In this document: positions 1-5,969 of the stretch, in pieces
Layout of the letters: every line of letters starts with the position of its first letter
How positions within the stretch are numbered: position 1 is the stretch's first letter
Assembly (NCBI GenBank): GCA_036003885.1
Contig: DASYSA010000001.1
Span: forward strand, 1-8,697
Length of the DNA: 8,697 nucleotides
Source: DASYSA01 sp036003885
Lineage (GTDB): Bacteria; Acidobacteriota; Blastocatellia; UBA7656
Direction of reading: 5' to 3'
Notes under the pieces: generated by a model
What the model saw: only the letters and a program-made list of their open reading frames with translations
What the model was told of the DNA's origin: nothing
Database searches by the model: none
Program-made: the position numbers and the translations under genes

Positions 1-1
1 C

Positions 2-154
2 CGGATTCTTCGCAAGCTCGCCGACAAGGGATATGCCGGTTCTCTCTCGGTCGAACTCTTCCTGCCGAGATTCCAGCAGGGTGATCCGTTTGAGGTCGCC
101 CGGGAAATCCGCCAGAAAGCAGAATCGGTCATGCGTCAAGCACGCGTGATGTGA
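2..154 (+). CDS. Sugar phosphate isomerase/epimerase, C-terminal end (partial)
   Basis: The open frame enters from the left edge and ends at TGA 152-154, giving the last 50 residues of a protein. The segment GYAGSLSVELF followed by a conserved-looking DP (GDPFEVAREI) and a closing amphipathic helix ending in RQARVM resembles the last strand and helix of xylose-isomerase-like TIM-barrel proteins, which often carry a G-Y-x-G-x-(L/V)-S-(L/V)-E-L-F signature there. Such proteins isomerise or epimerise sugars or sugar phosphates in the cytoplasm. The catalytic metal site would lie upstream, outside the window, so substrate and activity cannot be judged. The stop looks natural rather than caused by the mobile DNA that starts within about 20-40 bases. 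Family call moderately sure, exact function unknown. Confidence 0.55.
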   Translation, partial: RILRKLADKGYAGSLSVELFLPRFQQGDPFEVAREIRQKAESVMRQARVM

Positions 155-193
155 TCGCCGCAAAAGTGCATTGATCGGAGCCCCACGCCAGAC

Positions 194-961
194 GTGAAAG
201 CATTCAGCGCCGACGTTATTGCCAACGTGCTGGACAAGTTGCATTTGGGCGGCGTGCGCGAAACTATCGACGATCTCATCAACAAGGCCGAACGCAACAA
301 GGTGTTCCGCGACGGCTTATATGGCGCACTGCGTTGCGTGGCCATGGACGGCTGGGAGCCCTTCGCCTCCTATGATCGGCACTGTCCGCACTGCTTGGTG
401 CGCCAAGTCAAAGTCAAACGTGCCGGTGGCGAGATCGAACAGGTGAATCAGTACTACCACCGTTATGTCGTCGCCATGCTTCTCGGCCCCGACATTGACG
501 TCATTCTGGCTATCGAGCCTGTCCTCAATGATGAGGCTCGCCGCGACACGGAGGGCGAGCACGCCGGACATGAAGGCGAACTCACCGCAGCATACCGTCT
601 CATCGATTCGCTGCACGCGACCTACGGCACCTTCATCGATGCCTTTGTCCTCGACGCCCTCTACGCCAACGGACCCTTGATGACTCAACTGGACGACCAC
701 GGATATGGTGGCTTCATCGTCCTGAAGAAAGAAAATAACGAACCCCTCAAGGAAGCACTCGCCCTACAGCATGGCCACGGACCCTGTGAGCCATACGATG
801 ACGTCGATAAGAAAGAGCGCATCCAGCTCTGGGATTCCGACGACATCGACACGCTCGATACCTACAAGGGAAAGGTCTGTGTCACCCGCTTAAAATTCCT
901 ACGCTCTGAAAATCGACAAAGACGCGGAAAAGATGACTGGATTTGTCGCGTAGAGTTCTGA
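194..961 (+). pseudogene. IS4-like DDE transposase, truncated
   Basis: The 255-residue frame starts at GTG 194 and carries the first part of an IS4-type DDE transposase. Visible marks are the first catalytic Asp in VAMDGWEPF (D52), a Cys pair C64-P-H-C67, the QYYHRYVVA strand (about 87-94), an EPV.NDE segment, and the second catalytic Asp in FVLDALYANG (D154) with the following GYGGFIVLKKE strand. The third acidic residue, normally in a later helix near an R-W-x-I-E-N type motif, is absent because the frame stops at 959-961. Family members are usually about 400 residues. The N-terminus is probably cut too: the reading frame is open back to the isomerase stop at 154, and PTPDVKAF just before the GTG reads like transposase. 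It is therefore most likely inactive. The true end of homology is somewhere after about residue 225. The IS91 element lies immediately downstream. Confidence 0.7.
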
Positions 962-1016
962 CTTTCACCGCGGCTGACCGCTAAATCCCTTAGAAGCGTC
1001 GACTGGGTTGGCCTGA

Positions 1017-1037
1017 CGCCTGCCTTACGCGCAGGCG
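1017..1037. repeat. Hairpin just before the IS91 transposase gene
   Basis: CGCCTGC (1017-1023) and GCAGGCG (1031-1037) form a perfect 7-bp inverted repeat with a 7-base loop. It ends one base before the ATG at 1039, where a ribosome binding site would be expected and none is evident. It could be part of the terminator-side end (terIS) of the IS91 element, or a structure that limits translation of transposase. Either role is inferred from position only. Confidence 0.35.
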
Positions 1038-1038
1038 C

Positions 1039-2568
1039 ATGCTAGATGCTGCCTTTCAATACGCTCCACGTCATCCGGAAACGACGATCCTCTATCAGGT
1101 AGTCGCTGAGCAACTGGAAACTTTCCTTGCGACGCAACAGGAGCGTGACCGTCCAGTCCCGCGATTCGTGGAACGGGAATTCCGTTCCTTTTTGGATTGT
1201 GGAGTTTTGGAGCGAGGTTTCCTGCGGCTTCGGTGTCAATCCTGCGGGCACGATCGCCTACTTGGTTTCTCGTGTAAAGGAAGGGTCTGGTGTCCTTCGT
1301 GTGGTGGGCGGCGCATGAGCGACACTGCGGCCCATCTGGTGGACCACGTATTTCCGGTGGTGCCTGTACGGCAGTGGGTCTTGTCGCTTCCCTTCGCACT
1401 GCGCTACCGCATGGCCTACGACGCGCGCCTCACCAGCGATGTCTTGACCGTTTTTATTCGCGCTCTGTTTGGCGAATTGCGGCGGCGCGCTCACGAACTG
1501 CTGGGTCTTCGCTCGTCGCAGTGTGGCGCCGTGACGTTCGTGCAGCGCTGGGGAGATGCCCTGAATTGCAACCCACATTTCCATTGCCTGGTCATTGACG
1601 GGGTTTACGCAGCCAACGGCGATGGCGGTCCGGAGTTTCACCAATTGCCGACGCCCGAGGATGAGGACGTTCTCCGCTTGACGACGCTCGTGAGTCAGCG
1701 GGTTCAATCGCTATTGGAGCGGCGAGGCATTGGTAGTGATGCGGATTCTCAACAAGCGGATCCTTTGTCACAGGACGATCCTGGGATGGCCGCTCTGCTG
1801 GCCAGCTCCGTCCGCCGCCGGATTGCGGTCGGTTCCAATGCCGGTCACGGCGTTGTGCGTCTGGGAGATCAAATCGATGGGGACACCATGGATGCTATCC
1901 AGGGCCCCCGCTGCGCCATGGTTTCCGGCTTCAGTGTACATGCGAACGTTTATATCGAAGCCCGCGATCGTGTGCGCCTGGAAAGATTGATCCGCTACGC
2001 GGCCCGTCCCGCCGTAGCCACAGAACGTTTGTCAGCGCTGCCCGATGGCCGCCTCCTCTATCGATTGAAGCGTTCGTGGCGCGACGGAACCAGCGCCGTC
2101 ATTTTCGAACGGCAGGACTTCATAGCGAAACTTGCAGTCCTGGTACCCGCGCCGCGCGCTCACCTCACGAGGTATCACGGGATCCTCGGGCCGGCTGCAA
2201 AGTGGAGACCGCTGATCGTTCCAACCGGGGATGAGAATGGCAGCGAAACGCCTTTGAACACGCAGCCCTCCTCGCAACCATCAACAGCGCCAACAGCGCC
2301 GGTTATCGATGCGGAGCCCGCGGCCCAAATTCCGTGTGCGCGAAAACGGAACTACACCTGGGCCGAACTGATGAAAAGAGTTTTCCTGGTGGACGTTCTT
2401 CAATGTCAACGTTGCGGCGGCCCCATGAAAATCCTCGCCGCAATACATCCGCCCGACGCGACACGAAAAATTCTCGAGTGTCTGGGGCTGCCATCACGCG
2501 CCCCGCCCCTAGCACCCGCCGTCTCTGACCTCACCGCCCAGATGGACCCGTTCTGCACGTTGCCATAA
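1039..2568 (+). CDS. IS91-family HUH (rolling-circle) transposase
   Basis: This 509-residue protein is the right size for an IS91-type transposase and has all the expected landmarks. An N-terminal zinc-binding domain shows C66-x2-C69 and C85-x2-C88 with an extra C79. The HUH metal-binding motif is H180-F-H182 inside NCNPHFHCLVIDGV. A conserved helix LIRYAARP places the likely nucleophilic tyrosine at Y320. Further down are RSWRDG, LTRYHGIL and a C-terminal Cys pair C456-x2-C459. The enzyme nicks one strand at the origin end of its element and becomes covalently linked through Tyr, driving rolling-circle transposition. Only one Tyr is seen in the expected helix, as in ISCR-type relatives, whereas IS91 itself has two. 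No strong Shine-Dalgarno precedes ATG 1039. A proline/threonine-rich linker spans about 400-430. The gene appears intact and possibly active. Confidence 0.93.
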   Translation: MLDAAFQYAPRHPETTILYQVVAEQLETFLATQQERDRPVPRFVEREFRSFLDCGVLERGFLRLRCQSCGHDRLLGFSCKGRVWCPSCGGRRMSDTAAHLVDHVFPVVPVRQWVLSLPFALRYRMAYDARLTSDVLTVFIRALFGELRRRAHELLGLRSSQCGAVTFVQRWGDALNCNPHFHCLVIDGVYAANGDGGPEFHQLPTPEDEDVLRLTTLVSQRVQSLLERRGIGSDADSQQADPLSQDDPGMAALLASSVRRRIAVGSNAGHGVVRLGDQIDGDTMDAIQGPRCAMVSGFSVHANVYIEARDRVRLERLIRYAARPAVATERLSALPDGRLLYRLKRSWRDGTSAVIFERQDFIAKLAVLVPAPRAHLTRYHGILGPAAKWRPLIVPTGDENGSETPLNTQPSSQPSTAPTAPVIDAEPAAQIPCARKRNYTWAELMKRVFLVDVLQCQRCGGPMKILAAIHPPDATRKILECLGLPSRAPPLAPAVSDLTAQMDPFCTLP

Positions 2569-2613
2569 CAACGCAGCAGGATCGGTGTGTTTTCCGCCAT
2601 GGTGGATCTTGCC

Positions 2614-2694
2614 TTGAATCCACCGCTCCACCGGAAATTTTCGCTCCACCGGAAATTTTCGTTCTTGAATCCGTCGCCCGCCCGGAAATTCTTG
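2614..2694. repeat. Cluster of degenerate 30-bp repeats downstream of IS91 transposase
   Basis: Two 30-bp units, 2614-2643 and 2665-2694, align without gaps at 23 of 30 positions; both begin TTGAATCC and contain CCGGAAATT. Between them lies a perfect 18-bp tandem duplication (2624-2641 and 2642-2659, unit CGCTCCACCGGAAATTTT). The result is three CCGGAAATT motifs in about 65 bases, the last two followed directly or almost directly by GTTC or CTTG. This is most simply read as several overlapping origin-side ends of IS91-type elements piled up at one site. The repeats are seen directly; their role is inference. Confidence 0.6.
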
Positions 2695-2749
2695 CCTTAA
2701 ATCCGCCGTGCGCTCGCCTGAGGCCACCCAGGTTTACGTAATCCGCATT
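2675..2749 (+). repeat. Direct repeat, copy 1 (at least 75 bp)
   Basis: These 75 bases recur without a mismatch at 8623-8697. The match begins after differing bases at 2674 (T) and 8622 (C). Its right limit is unknown because the second copy is cut by the window edge, so the true repeat may reach toward the break in the IS256 remnant near 2760-2807. It includes a CCGGAAATT end-like motif on the left and the 8-bp palindrome TTACGTAA (2734-2741) on the right. It is probably the end of a mobile element present in more than one copy. Confidence 0.8.
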
Positions 2750-3119
2750 TATGTGACAGCATCGGCCGGCGATATACTGGACGACCCCCTTTGAATCGCT
2801 TATCCGCTTTATCCTGAATCCGTGGCTTCTGGATCGGAACCTTCCGTCCTGCAAACATCGCGTACCCGCCCTGACTGCCCCATCGGTAGGCGTCTCCGCC
2901 GTCTCGCTGATACTTCTCGCCCGTTCGATGCCGGACCTCTTCGGCGATCGCGCACTCGATCACTCTCAATCCTGCCGCCGAGGCCAGTTGTTCGACCTGC
3001 CACTGCGTCTCGCTCAAGATCTCCATGATCGGCAACGTCAGATTCACGTTTACGAGATCTTTCAATTCCTGCAACTTTCGATTCGCTGCCTTAGCAAACT
3101 TTTTGATAGTCTTCTTCAC
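2697..3119 (-). pseudogene. IS256-family (mutator-type) transposase, N-terminal fragment
   Basis: Reading leftward from GTG 3119, the first about 104 residues resemble the N-terminus of IS256-like transposases: a lysine-rich start, LPIMEILSETQWQVEQLA, AIAEEVRHRTGEKY, then RWGSQGGYAMFAGRKVPIQK and PRI, where the family carries its strand before the catalytic core. GTG 3119 is preferred over ATG 3146 because a clear AAGGAG (3127-3132) sits 7 bases upstream of it and the protein then begins MKKTIKKF. Homology fades by about 2808; the remaining residues are read through unrelated DNA into the direct repeat and stop at 2697. A full-length member is about 400 residues, so the DDE domain is missing and the fragment cannot transpose. 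The cut is next to repeat copy 1, suggesting that insertion or recombination there removed the rest. Confidence 0.75.
2736..2754. other. Imperfect inverted site resembling a tyrosine-recombinase core
   Basis: ACGTAA (2736-2741) and TTATGT (2749-2754) are inverted half-sites matching at 5 of 6 positions, separated by a 7-base spacer TCCGCAT. Arms and a 6-8 base spacer are the layout used by Xer/phage-type tyrosine recombinases. No recombinase gene is in the window, though some IS91-type elements travel beside one. Only the geometry supports this call. Confidence 0.25.
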
Positions 3120-3146
3120 GGCGATTCTCCTTTCGAAATTTTCCAA

Positions 3147-3566
3147 GATTTCCCAGAAACCTACCGGGTTCCTGGTTGGAGAGTCGCCTTTCTTCTTTTA
3201 AAAGAAAATCAAAAAAACTTTTTCAACTAAAGGTGGGACATCCTCGTCGCACACTGGCGTCGCCATCTCCCTGAGCAAACTATTAGGTTCTGAGAAATAA
3301 GAACCGACCAAAACGACCCACCATTACGAGGTAACAGAGTAACCGGATATCCGCTCAGGTTGGCAACACTTCCTGGTGGAGAGTGTTTGGTAACACAGGC
3401 GTCATAAAGTAAGATGTATCGCGCATGCCCGTGAGGCTGCAATTACACAACCTGGGCCACCTGCCAGATTCTTCCAAGTTATGCTGCGTTGGGAGGGGCG
3501 CACGGCAAGCACACCGGGTTAAGCACAAACCTAACAGTCTTGAGCGGTGAAAAGGGAAACTCTCGT
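3147..3566. other. Gap between IS256 remnant and small gene; no gene seen
   Basis: No convincing coding frame is seen on either strand. The left edge must hold the promoter side of the IS256 remnant, with a 14-bp palindrome TTCTTTTAAAAGAA at 3193-3206 and A/T-rich runs around it. A weak 6-bp inverted repeat GGTTCT/AGAACC lies near 3287-3306. The outer end of the IS256-type element should fall somewhere in 3200-3250, but without its partner end it cannot be placed. Confidence 0.4.
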
Positions 3567-3833
3567 ATGACCACATCGGAACGGCGCGTCCTCGAACTCG
3601 CCCTCTTAGGCTTGGAAACCGAACGCGCGAGGATTGAGCAAGAGTTAGTAGACGTTCGCCAGCGACTGGGCCGCACACCAACCGCGCAACACATCATCAC
3701 ACGCCCAAGGGAACGAACGAGCAAATTACGAACGACGAACAAAGGTAAACCAATGAGCGCGGCACAAAGGAAAAAGATCTCGCGCGCCATGAAGACACGA
3801 TGGGCCGAACGCAGACGAGCCAACGCCACGTAG
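3567..3833 (+). CDS. Small coiled-coil protein with basic C-terminal tail
   Basis: I chose ATG 3567 (88 residues) over the upstream in-frame ATG 3489 because AAGGGA at 3552-3557 lies 9 bases before it and the stretch 3489-3566 does not read like protein. Residues 4-35 (ERRVLELALLGLETERARIE and on) form a likely amphipathic helix or coiled coil ending at RQRLG. A linker rich in Thr and Arg follows, then a basic segment MSAAQRKKISRAMKTRWAER (63-82). I recall Acidobacteriota short proteins with a similar coil and a closing MSxxARxxIxxAxxxRWAxxR motif, sometimes in many copies per genome; their function is unknown to me. The tail could bind nucleic acid. It is isolated, with long gaps on both sides. 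Confidence 0.6.
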   Translation: MTTSERRVLELALLGLETERARIEQELVDVRQRLGRTPTAQHIITRPRERTSKLRTTNKGKPMSAAQRKKISRAMKTRWAERRRANAT

Positions 3834-4404
3834 AGCGCTGAGTCGTCCTTCGTGGGAACTCTGCTCTAACAAATCCTCGGATAGAAATGTAGGATCACAT
3901 CTGAACAGCGAACCGGTCGCCTGTGCTACCGCACTGCCCTAGCGGGTCGGTGCATTCGGATGGAACAGACAATCCGAAGGAAGGAACTTGAAATCCACTC
4001 TCCTAAGCGTATTGCGACTGCCTGGATCGGGGTACTGATCGAATGAAGTAGCGAAAACCTCAGTCACCGGCTAATTCCTGATTAAGTGCTCTGCATTTGT
4101 TCGAGATTCTTAGCCTTCCGGTCCGCTCTTCCAAGAACTTGCTTCCTTCCTCGACGTTCGCCCTGGCAAGAACTTTTTAGCATGGGCGGTTCGGGGCAGA
4201 AACTACGTCTTCTGTACCAGAGGGGAGAGTCTTGCCAATCTGCAGGTAAAACTCCGGTCAACAGCAAAGCGGCTGAGTCTGAAGTGTTAAAAATGACGTG
4301 GTTTCGCAAGCCGAATCGAATTGTTTGGCAACTCCTCCACACTTGGCGAGAAGCAAATAACCAAAGCCTTAAGTCTTCGCAAGGCCGGTCAGGTAGGAGA
4401 AAAC
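3834..4404. other. 571-base gap; nothing recognised
   Basis: Open frames exist here on both strands (for example 4082-4483 minus and 4086-4412 plus), but their translations look like chance frames, with erratic composition and no recognisable domain or start signal. No tRNA-like fold, terminator or convincing promoter could be picked out. The right end carries the ribosome binding site of the next gene. Confidence 0.4.
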
Positions 4405-4722
4405 ATGTGTGACGAGGGACTGCTAAGGAGGGTGGAACAATTAGAGGTGAGGAGGAGAGAGCTCGATGTATTGATTGCGGCAATCAAGACCTACCTGGAA
4501 CGTGACGATTCCGCGTGCGACGCTCACAGGATGATGATGGACCTGGTCAATGTGGTACCTGCTGCAGGAACCATTGTGCAATGCCGATGGCCCGGTCGCA
4601 TTCGAAGCTCTTCGAGGAGGCGCCGTCCTTGTACGGAAGGAACCTCGTCGAATGACGACACGGGCCGTCTAACAGGAGAAGACAGCTGGAGCTATACGAA
4701 GCGAATAGAAGATCTCCGGTAA
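4405..4722 (+). CDS. Hypothetical protein, 105 aa, N-terminal helix
   Basis: ATG 4405 is supported by AGGAG at 4395-4399, 5 bases upstream; the in-frame codons before it look non-coding. Residues 5-33 (GLLRRVEQLEVRRRELDVLI and on) form a strong amphipathic helix or coiled coil, followed by a hydrophobic stretch MMMDLVNVVPAAGTIV (43-58). The C-terminal half is low in hydrophobics and rich in Arg, Ser and Thr (SSSRRRRP) and may not be folded. A short C-R-W-P-G-R-I-R run (60-67) loosely recalls a C-x-x-C-x-x-I-R motif near receiver-domain proteins, but its second cysteine is missing. Another frame over the tail (about 4590-4665) reads AFEALRGGAVLVRKEPRR, so a frameshift is possible. I do not recognise a family. 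Confidence 0.45.
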   Translation: MCDEGLLRRVEQLEVRRRELDVLIAAIKTYLERDDSACDAHRMMMDLVNVVPAAGTIVQCRWPGRIRSSSRRRRPCTEGTSSNDDTGRLTGEDSWSYTKRIEDLR

Positions 4723-5076
4723 CCAGTGGGCTCCGGTGGACACCGTGTTGACCCATGCCACCTCGAAGTAGTAGGCGCTTGGTAGTGTCCGCAATGTTCT
4801 ACTTGCGGACACTACCAATGAAGGGTGGTATTAGTTGGCTTGGGTTGCACCGAAACTGTCCCGGGGCTATGCTTAAGAAAAACAATAAAGCAACAAACCC
4901 ATCTAACTGGATCGGATGCCGGCAAGACATATAAAATCGATCGGAAGATTGTCAAATAGCGAAAGATCGATTGAGAAATTCGTTTGTGCAGTCAATGGGA
5001 AATCAACCGGGTGCCTATCCTTCTCGAGTAAGGCTGTCAAATTCGAGAATCTCGCACGCCCTCAAGAAGCTCCGTT
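4723..5076. other. 354-base gap with hairpin; possible upstream region of AraC-type gene
   Basis: Apart from the perfect palindrome at 4779-4818, no gene is convincing. A short frame at 4916-5122 overlaps the next gene and resembles nothing I know. Inverted AATCGATC (4935-4942) and GATCGATT (4965-4972), 22 bases apart, could form a regulator site upstream of the AraC-type gene, by position only. Confidence 0.35.
4779..4818. repeat. Perfect 16-bp inverted repeat, 8-base loop
   Basis: TTGGTAGTGTCCGCAA (4779-4794) and TTGCGGACACTACCAA (4803-4818) are exact reverse complements flanking TGTTCTAC. The structure lies 56 bases after the stop of the 105-aa gene. No T-run follows, so it is not a standard rho-independent terminator, though it could still stall transcription or protect the mRNA end. 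It may also be two mobile-element ends left facing each other after internal deletion. Confidence 0.7.
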
Positions 5077-5520
5077 GTGTACGTCAACCGAATTTCCGAC
5101 GGGAAAGCGAGAATTCGGATGACATGCCACGTAGCGAAATGTTCGGATTTGACAATCAACCACAAAGCCTTTCAATACTACCCGGCTCTTAAGAAGATCA
5201 AAACGTATGTTGAACGGTATCCTGAGCGGCCCTTAACTTTGCGAAAGGCGGCGACAATTGCAGCGATGGAAGCGACGCACTTCTCTAAGTTTTTTCACCG
5301 CAAGATAGGTGTTTCTTTCAAACACTGGGAAACGGTAAGGAGGGTTGAACTCGCAATCTCCTTTTTCGACACAGTGCAGACGTCTGTGCTGGAAGCGGCG
5401 TTAAAGGCTGGCTTCAATGATCTGACCACCTTCGAACGAGCATTCAAGAGAATTAAAGGCATCACTCCACGAGACTACAAAAAGCATGTTGAAGCCCTAT
5501 GGCTGGCAAAAACCGCCTGA
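5077..5520 (+). CDS. AraC-family transcriptional regulator, stand-alone HTH domain
   Basis: The 147-residue frame contains an almost complete AraC/XylS DNA-binding domain. The first helix-turn-helix covers about residues 54-81 (LTLRKAATIAAMEATHFSKF, then FHRKIGVSF) and the second about 103-135, with the family hallmark AGFNDLTTFERAFKRIKGIT followed by PRDYKK. The domain binds promoter DNA as a regulator. Most family members are 250-300 residues with a ligand-binding domain; here only about 35 residues precede the HTH, none recognisable as a sensor. Start is uncertain: GTG 5077 has AAGAAG a little upstream, while ATG 5119 would give 133 residues with a poor site. It may be a naturally short regulator or the surviving C-terminus of a longer one. 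Its nearest possible target is the secreted-protein operon 450 bases downstream on the same strand, which is speculative. Confidence 0.85.
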   Translation: MYVNRISDGKARIRMTCHVAKCSDLTINHKAFQYYPALKKIKTYVERYPERPLTLRKAATIAAMEATHFSKFFHRKIGVSFKHWETVRRVELAISFFDTVQTSVLEAALKAGFNDLTTFERAFKRIKGITPRDYKKHVEALWLAKTA

Positions 5521-5969
5521 ACCTTACCAAGAATTGCAGGAAACATCCCAACAATCGCCGAGTATTTTCCTGAGGCGCTCAAGTATAAATACGAGGTCAG
5601 TTCACAATCGCTAACTGGCCGAGAACGAAGCCCTCAGAAAGGTTCGACGTAAGCGGCTACTTACTTACAGGCCCGAGGTTTGGCCTAGACTGCTTGTTGC
5701 TTAATGCCGGGCAATGTTTTCTCAATCTTGCAAAGAGCATGTTCGCAACTTGTCGAGCTTTGAGAAGACTGCCAGCGAGTGAACTTCGCCGACACTCGCC
5801 ACTTTCGGTAGGAGTACTCAATGATTATCGACGTCTGTCACAGGCTATGTTTATAAGGAATTCCTAGTGATTGCGGCGAACTGCTACGCGCCAGACCCGC
5901 AAAGGCTGAAACAGGCGTAGCGTGAGTTTGCATGCGAACCAAACCAGTCGATTCAGATGGAGGTGTTGC
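5521..5969. other. 449-base gap upstream of the secreted-protein operon
   Basis: No gene is recognised. The operon promoter should lie here, but no clear -35/-10 pair with correct spacing is seen; TATAAG at 5852-5857 lacks a partner. A 10-bp palindrome AGGAATTCCT sits at 5856-5865. A 7-bp inverted repeat, GCTACGC near 5883-5889 and GCGTAGC near 5916-5922, lies just before the gene. Confidence 0.35.
5959..5965 (+). promoter_or_regulatory. Shine-Dalgarno that fixes a TTG start
   Basis: GGAGGTG at 5959-5965 lies with its GGAGG core 6 bases before TTG 5970. The start chosen here gives a textbook signal peptide (MKKLQNLTLFLL), whereas the upstream in-frame GTG 5922 would add 16 residues (MSLHANQTSRFRWRCC) before it and has no comparable site. 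Confidence 0.75.

Larger units (their letters stand above)
962..2694 (+). mobile_element. IS91-family insertion sequence (bounds approximate)
   Basis: This segment holds one full-length IS91-type transposase gene plus flanking DNA that no other gene explains. IS91 elements lack ordinary terminal inverted repeats and make no target duplication, so the edges cannot be read directly. The left edge is placed after the stop of the truncated IS4-like gene; a small hairpin at 1017-1037 fits the structured ends these elements carry. The right edge is placed in the repeated CCGGAAATT-containing patch 2614-2694, where candidate ends abut CTTG or GTTC. The known IS91 tetranucleotide targets (GAAC/CAAG) read as GTTC/CTTG on this strand. 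Both edges are inference; the presence of the element is not. Confidence 0.45.

Noticed and set aside
317..700. Minus-strand open frame of 127 codons inside the IS4-like gene
   Set aside because: It is antisense to a recognisable transposase, has no recognisable domain and no start signal.
1258..1707. Minus-strand open frame of 149 codons inside the IS91 gene
   Set aside because: It is a shadow of a GC-rich coding region; the plus-strand frame has the HUH motif and Cys motifs.
2614..2694. CRISPR-like array from repeated CCGGAAATT units
   Set aside because: Units are too few, unevenly spaced and directly abutting; no cas genes. IS ends explain them better.
3479..3829. Minus-strand frame of 116 codons opposite the small coil protein
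   Set aside because: The plus-strand frame has a ribosome binding site and the coil-plus-basic-tail pattern; the minus frame has only scattered hydrophobics.
3834..4404. tRNA or structured RNA gene in the long gap
   Set aside because: No T-loop GGTTCGA-type sequence or cloverleaf arms could be found by eye.
4082..4483. Minus-strand frame of 133 codons, and the plus-strand frame 4086-4412
   Set aside because: Composition looks random, no domain, no start signal, and they overlap a better-supported gene.
4779..4818. Integron attC site
   Set aside because: The palindrome is perfect, without the extrahelical bases and conserved core sites of attC, and no integron integrase is present.
4916..5192. 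Short plus-strand frames just before the AraC-type gene
   Set aside because: They overlap the AraC-type frame and each other, and show no recognisable motif.
3567..5520. Defence system or toxin-antitoxin pair formed by the small genes and the AraC-type regulator
   Set aside because: The genes are hundreds of bases apart, not an operon, and none shows a toxin, nuclease or sensor motif.
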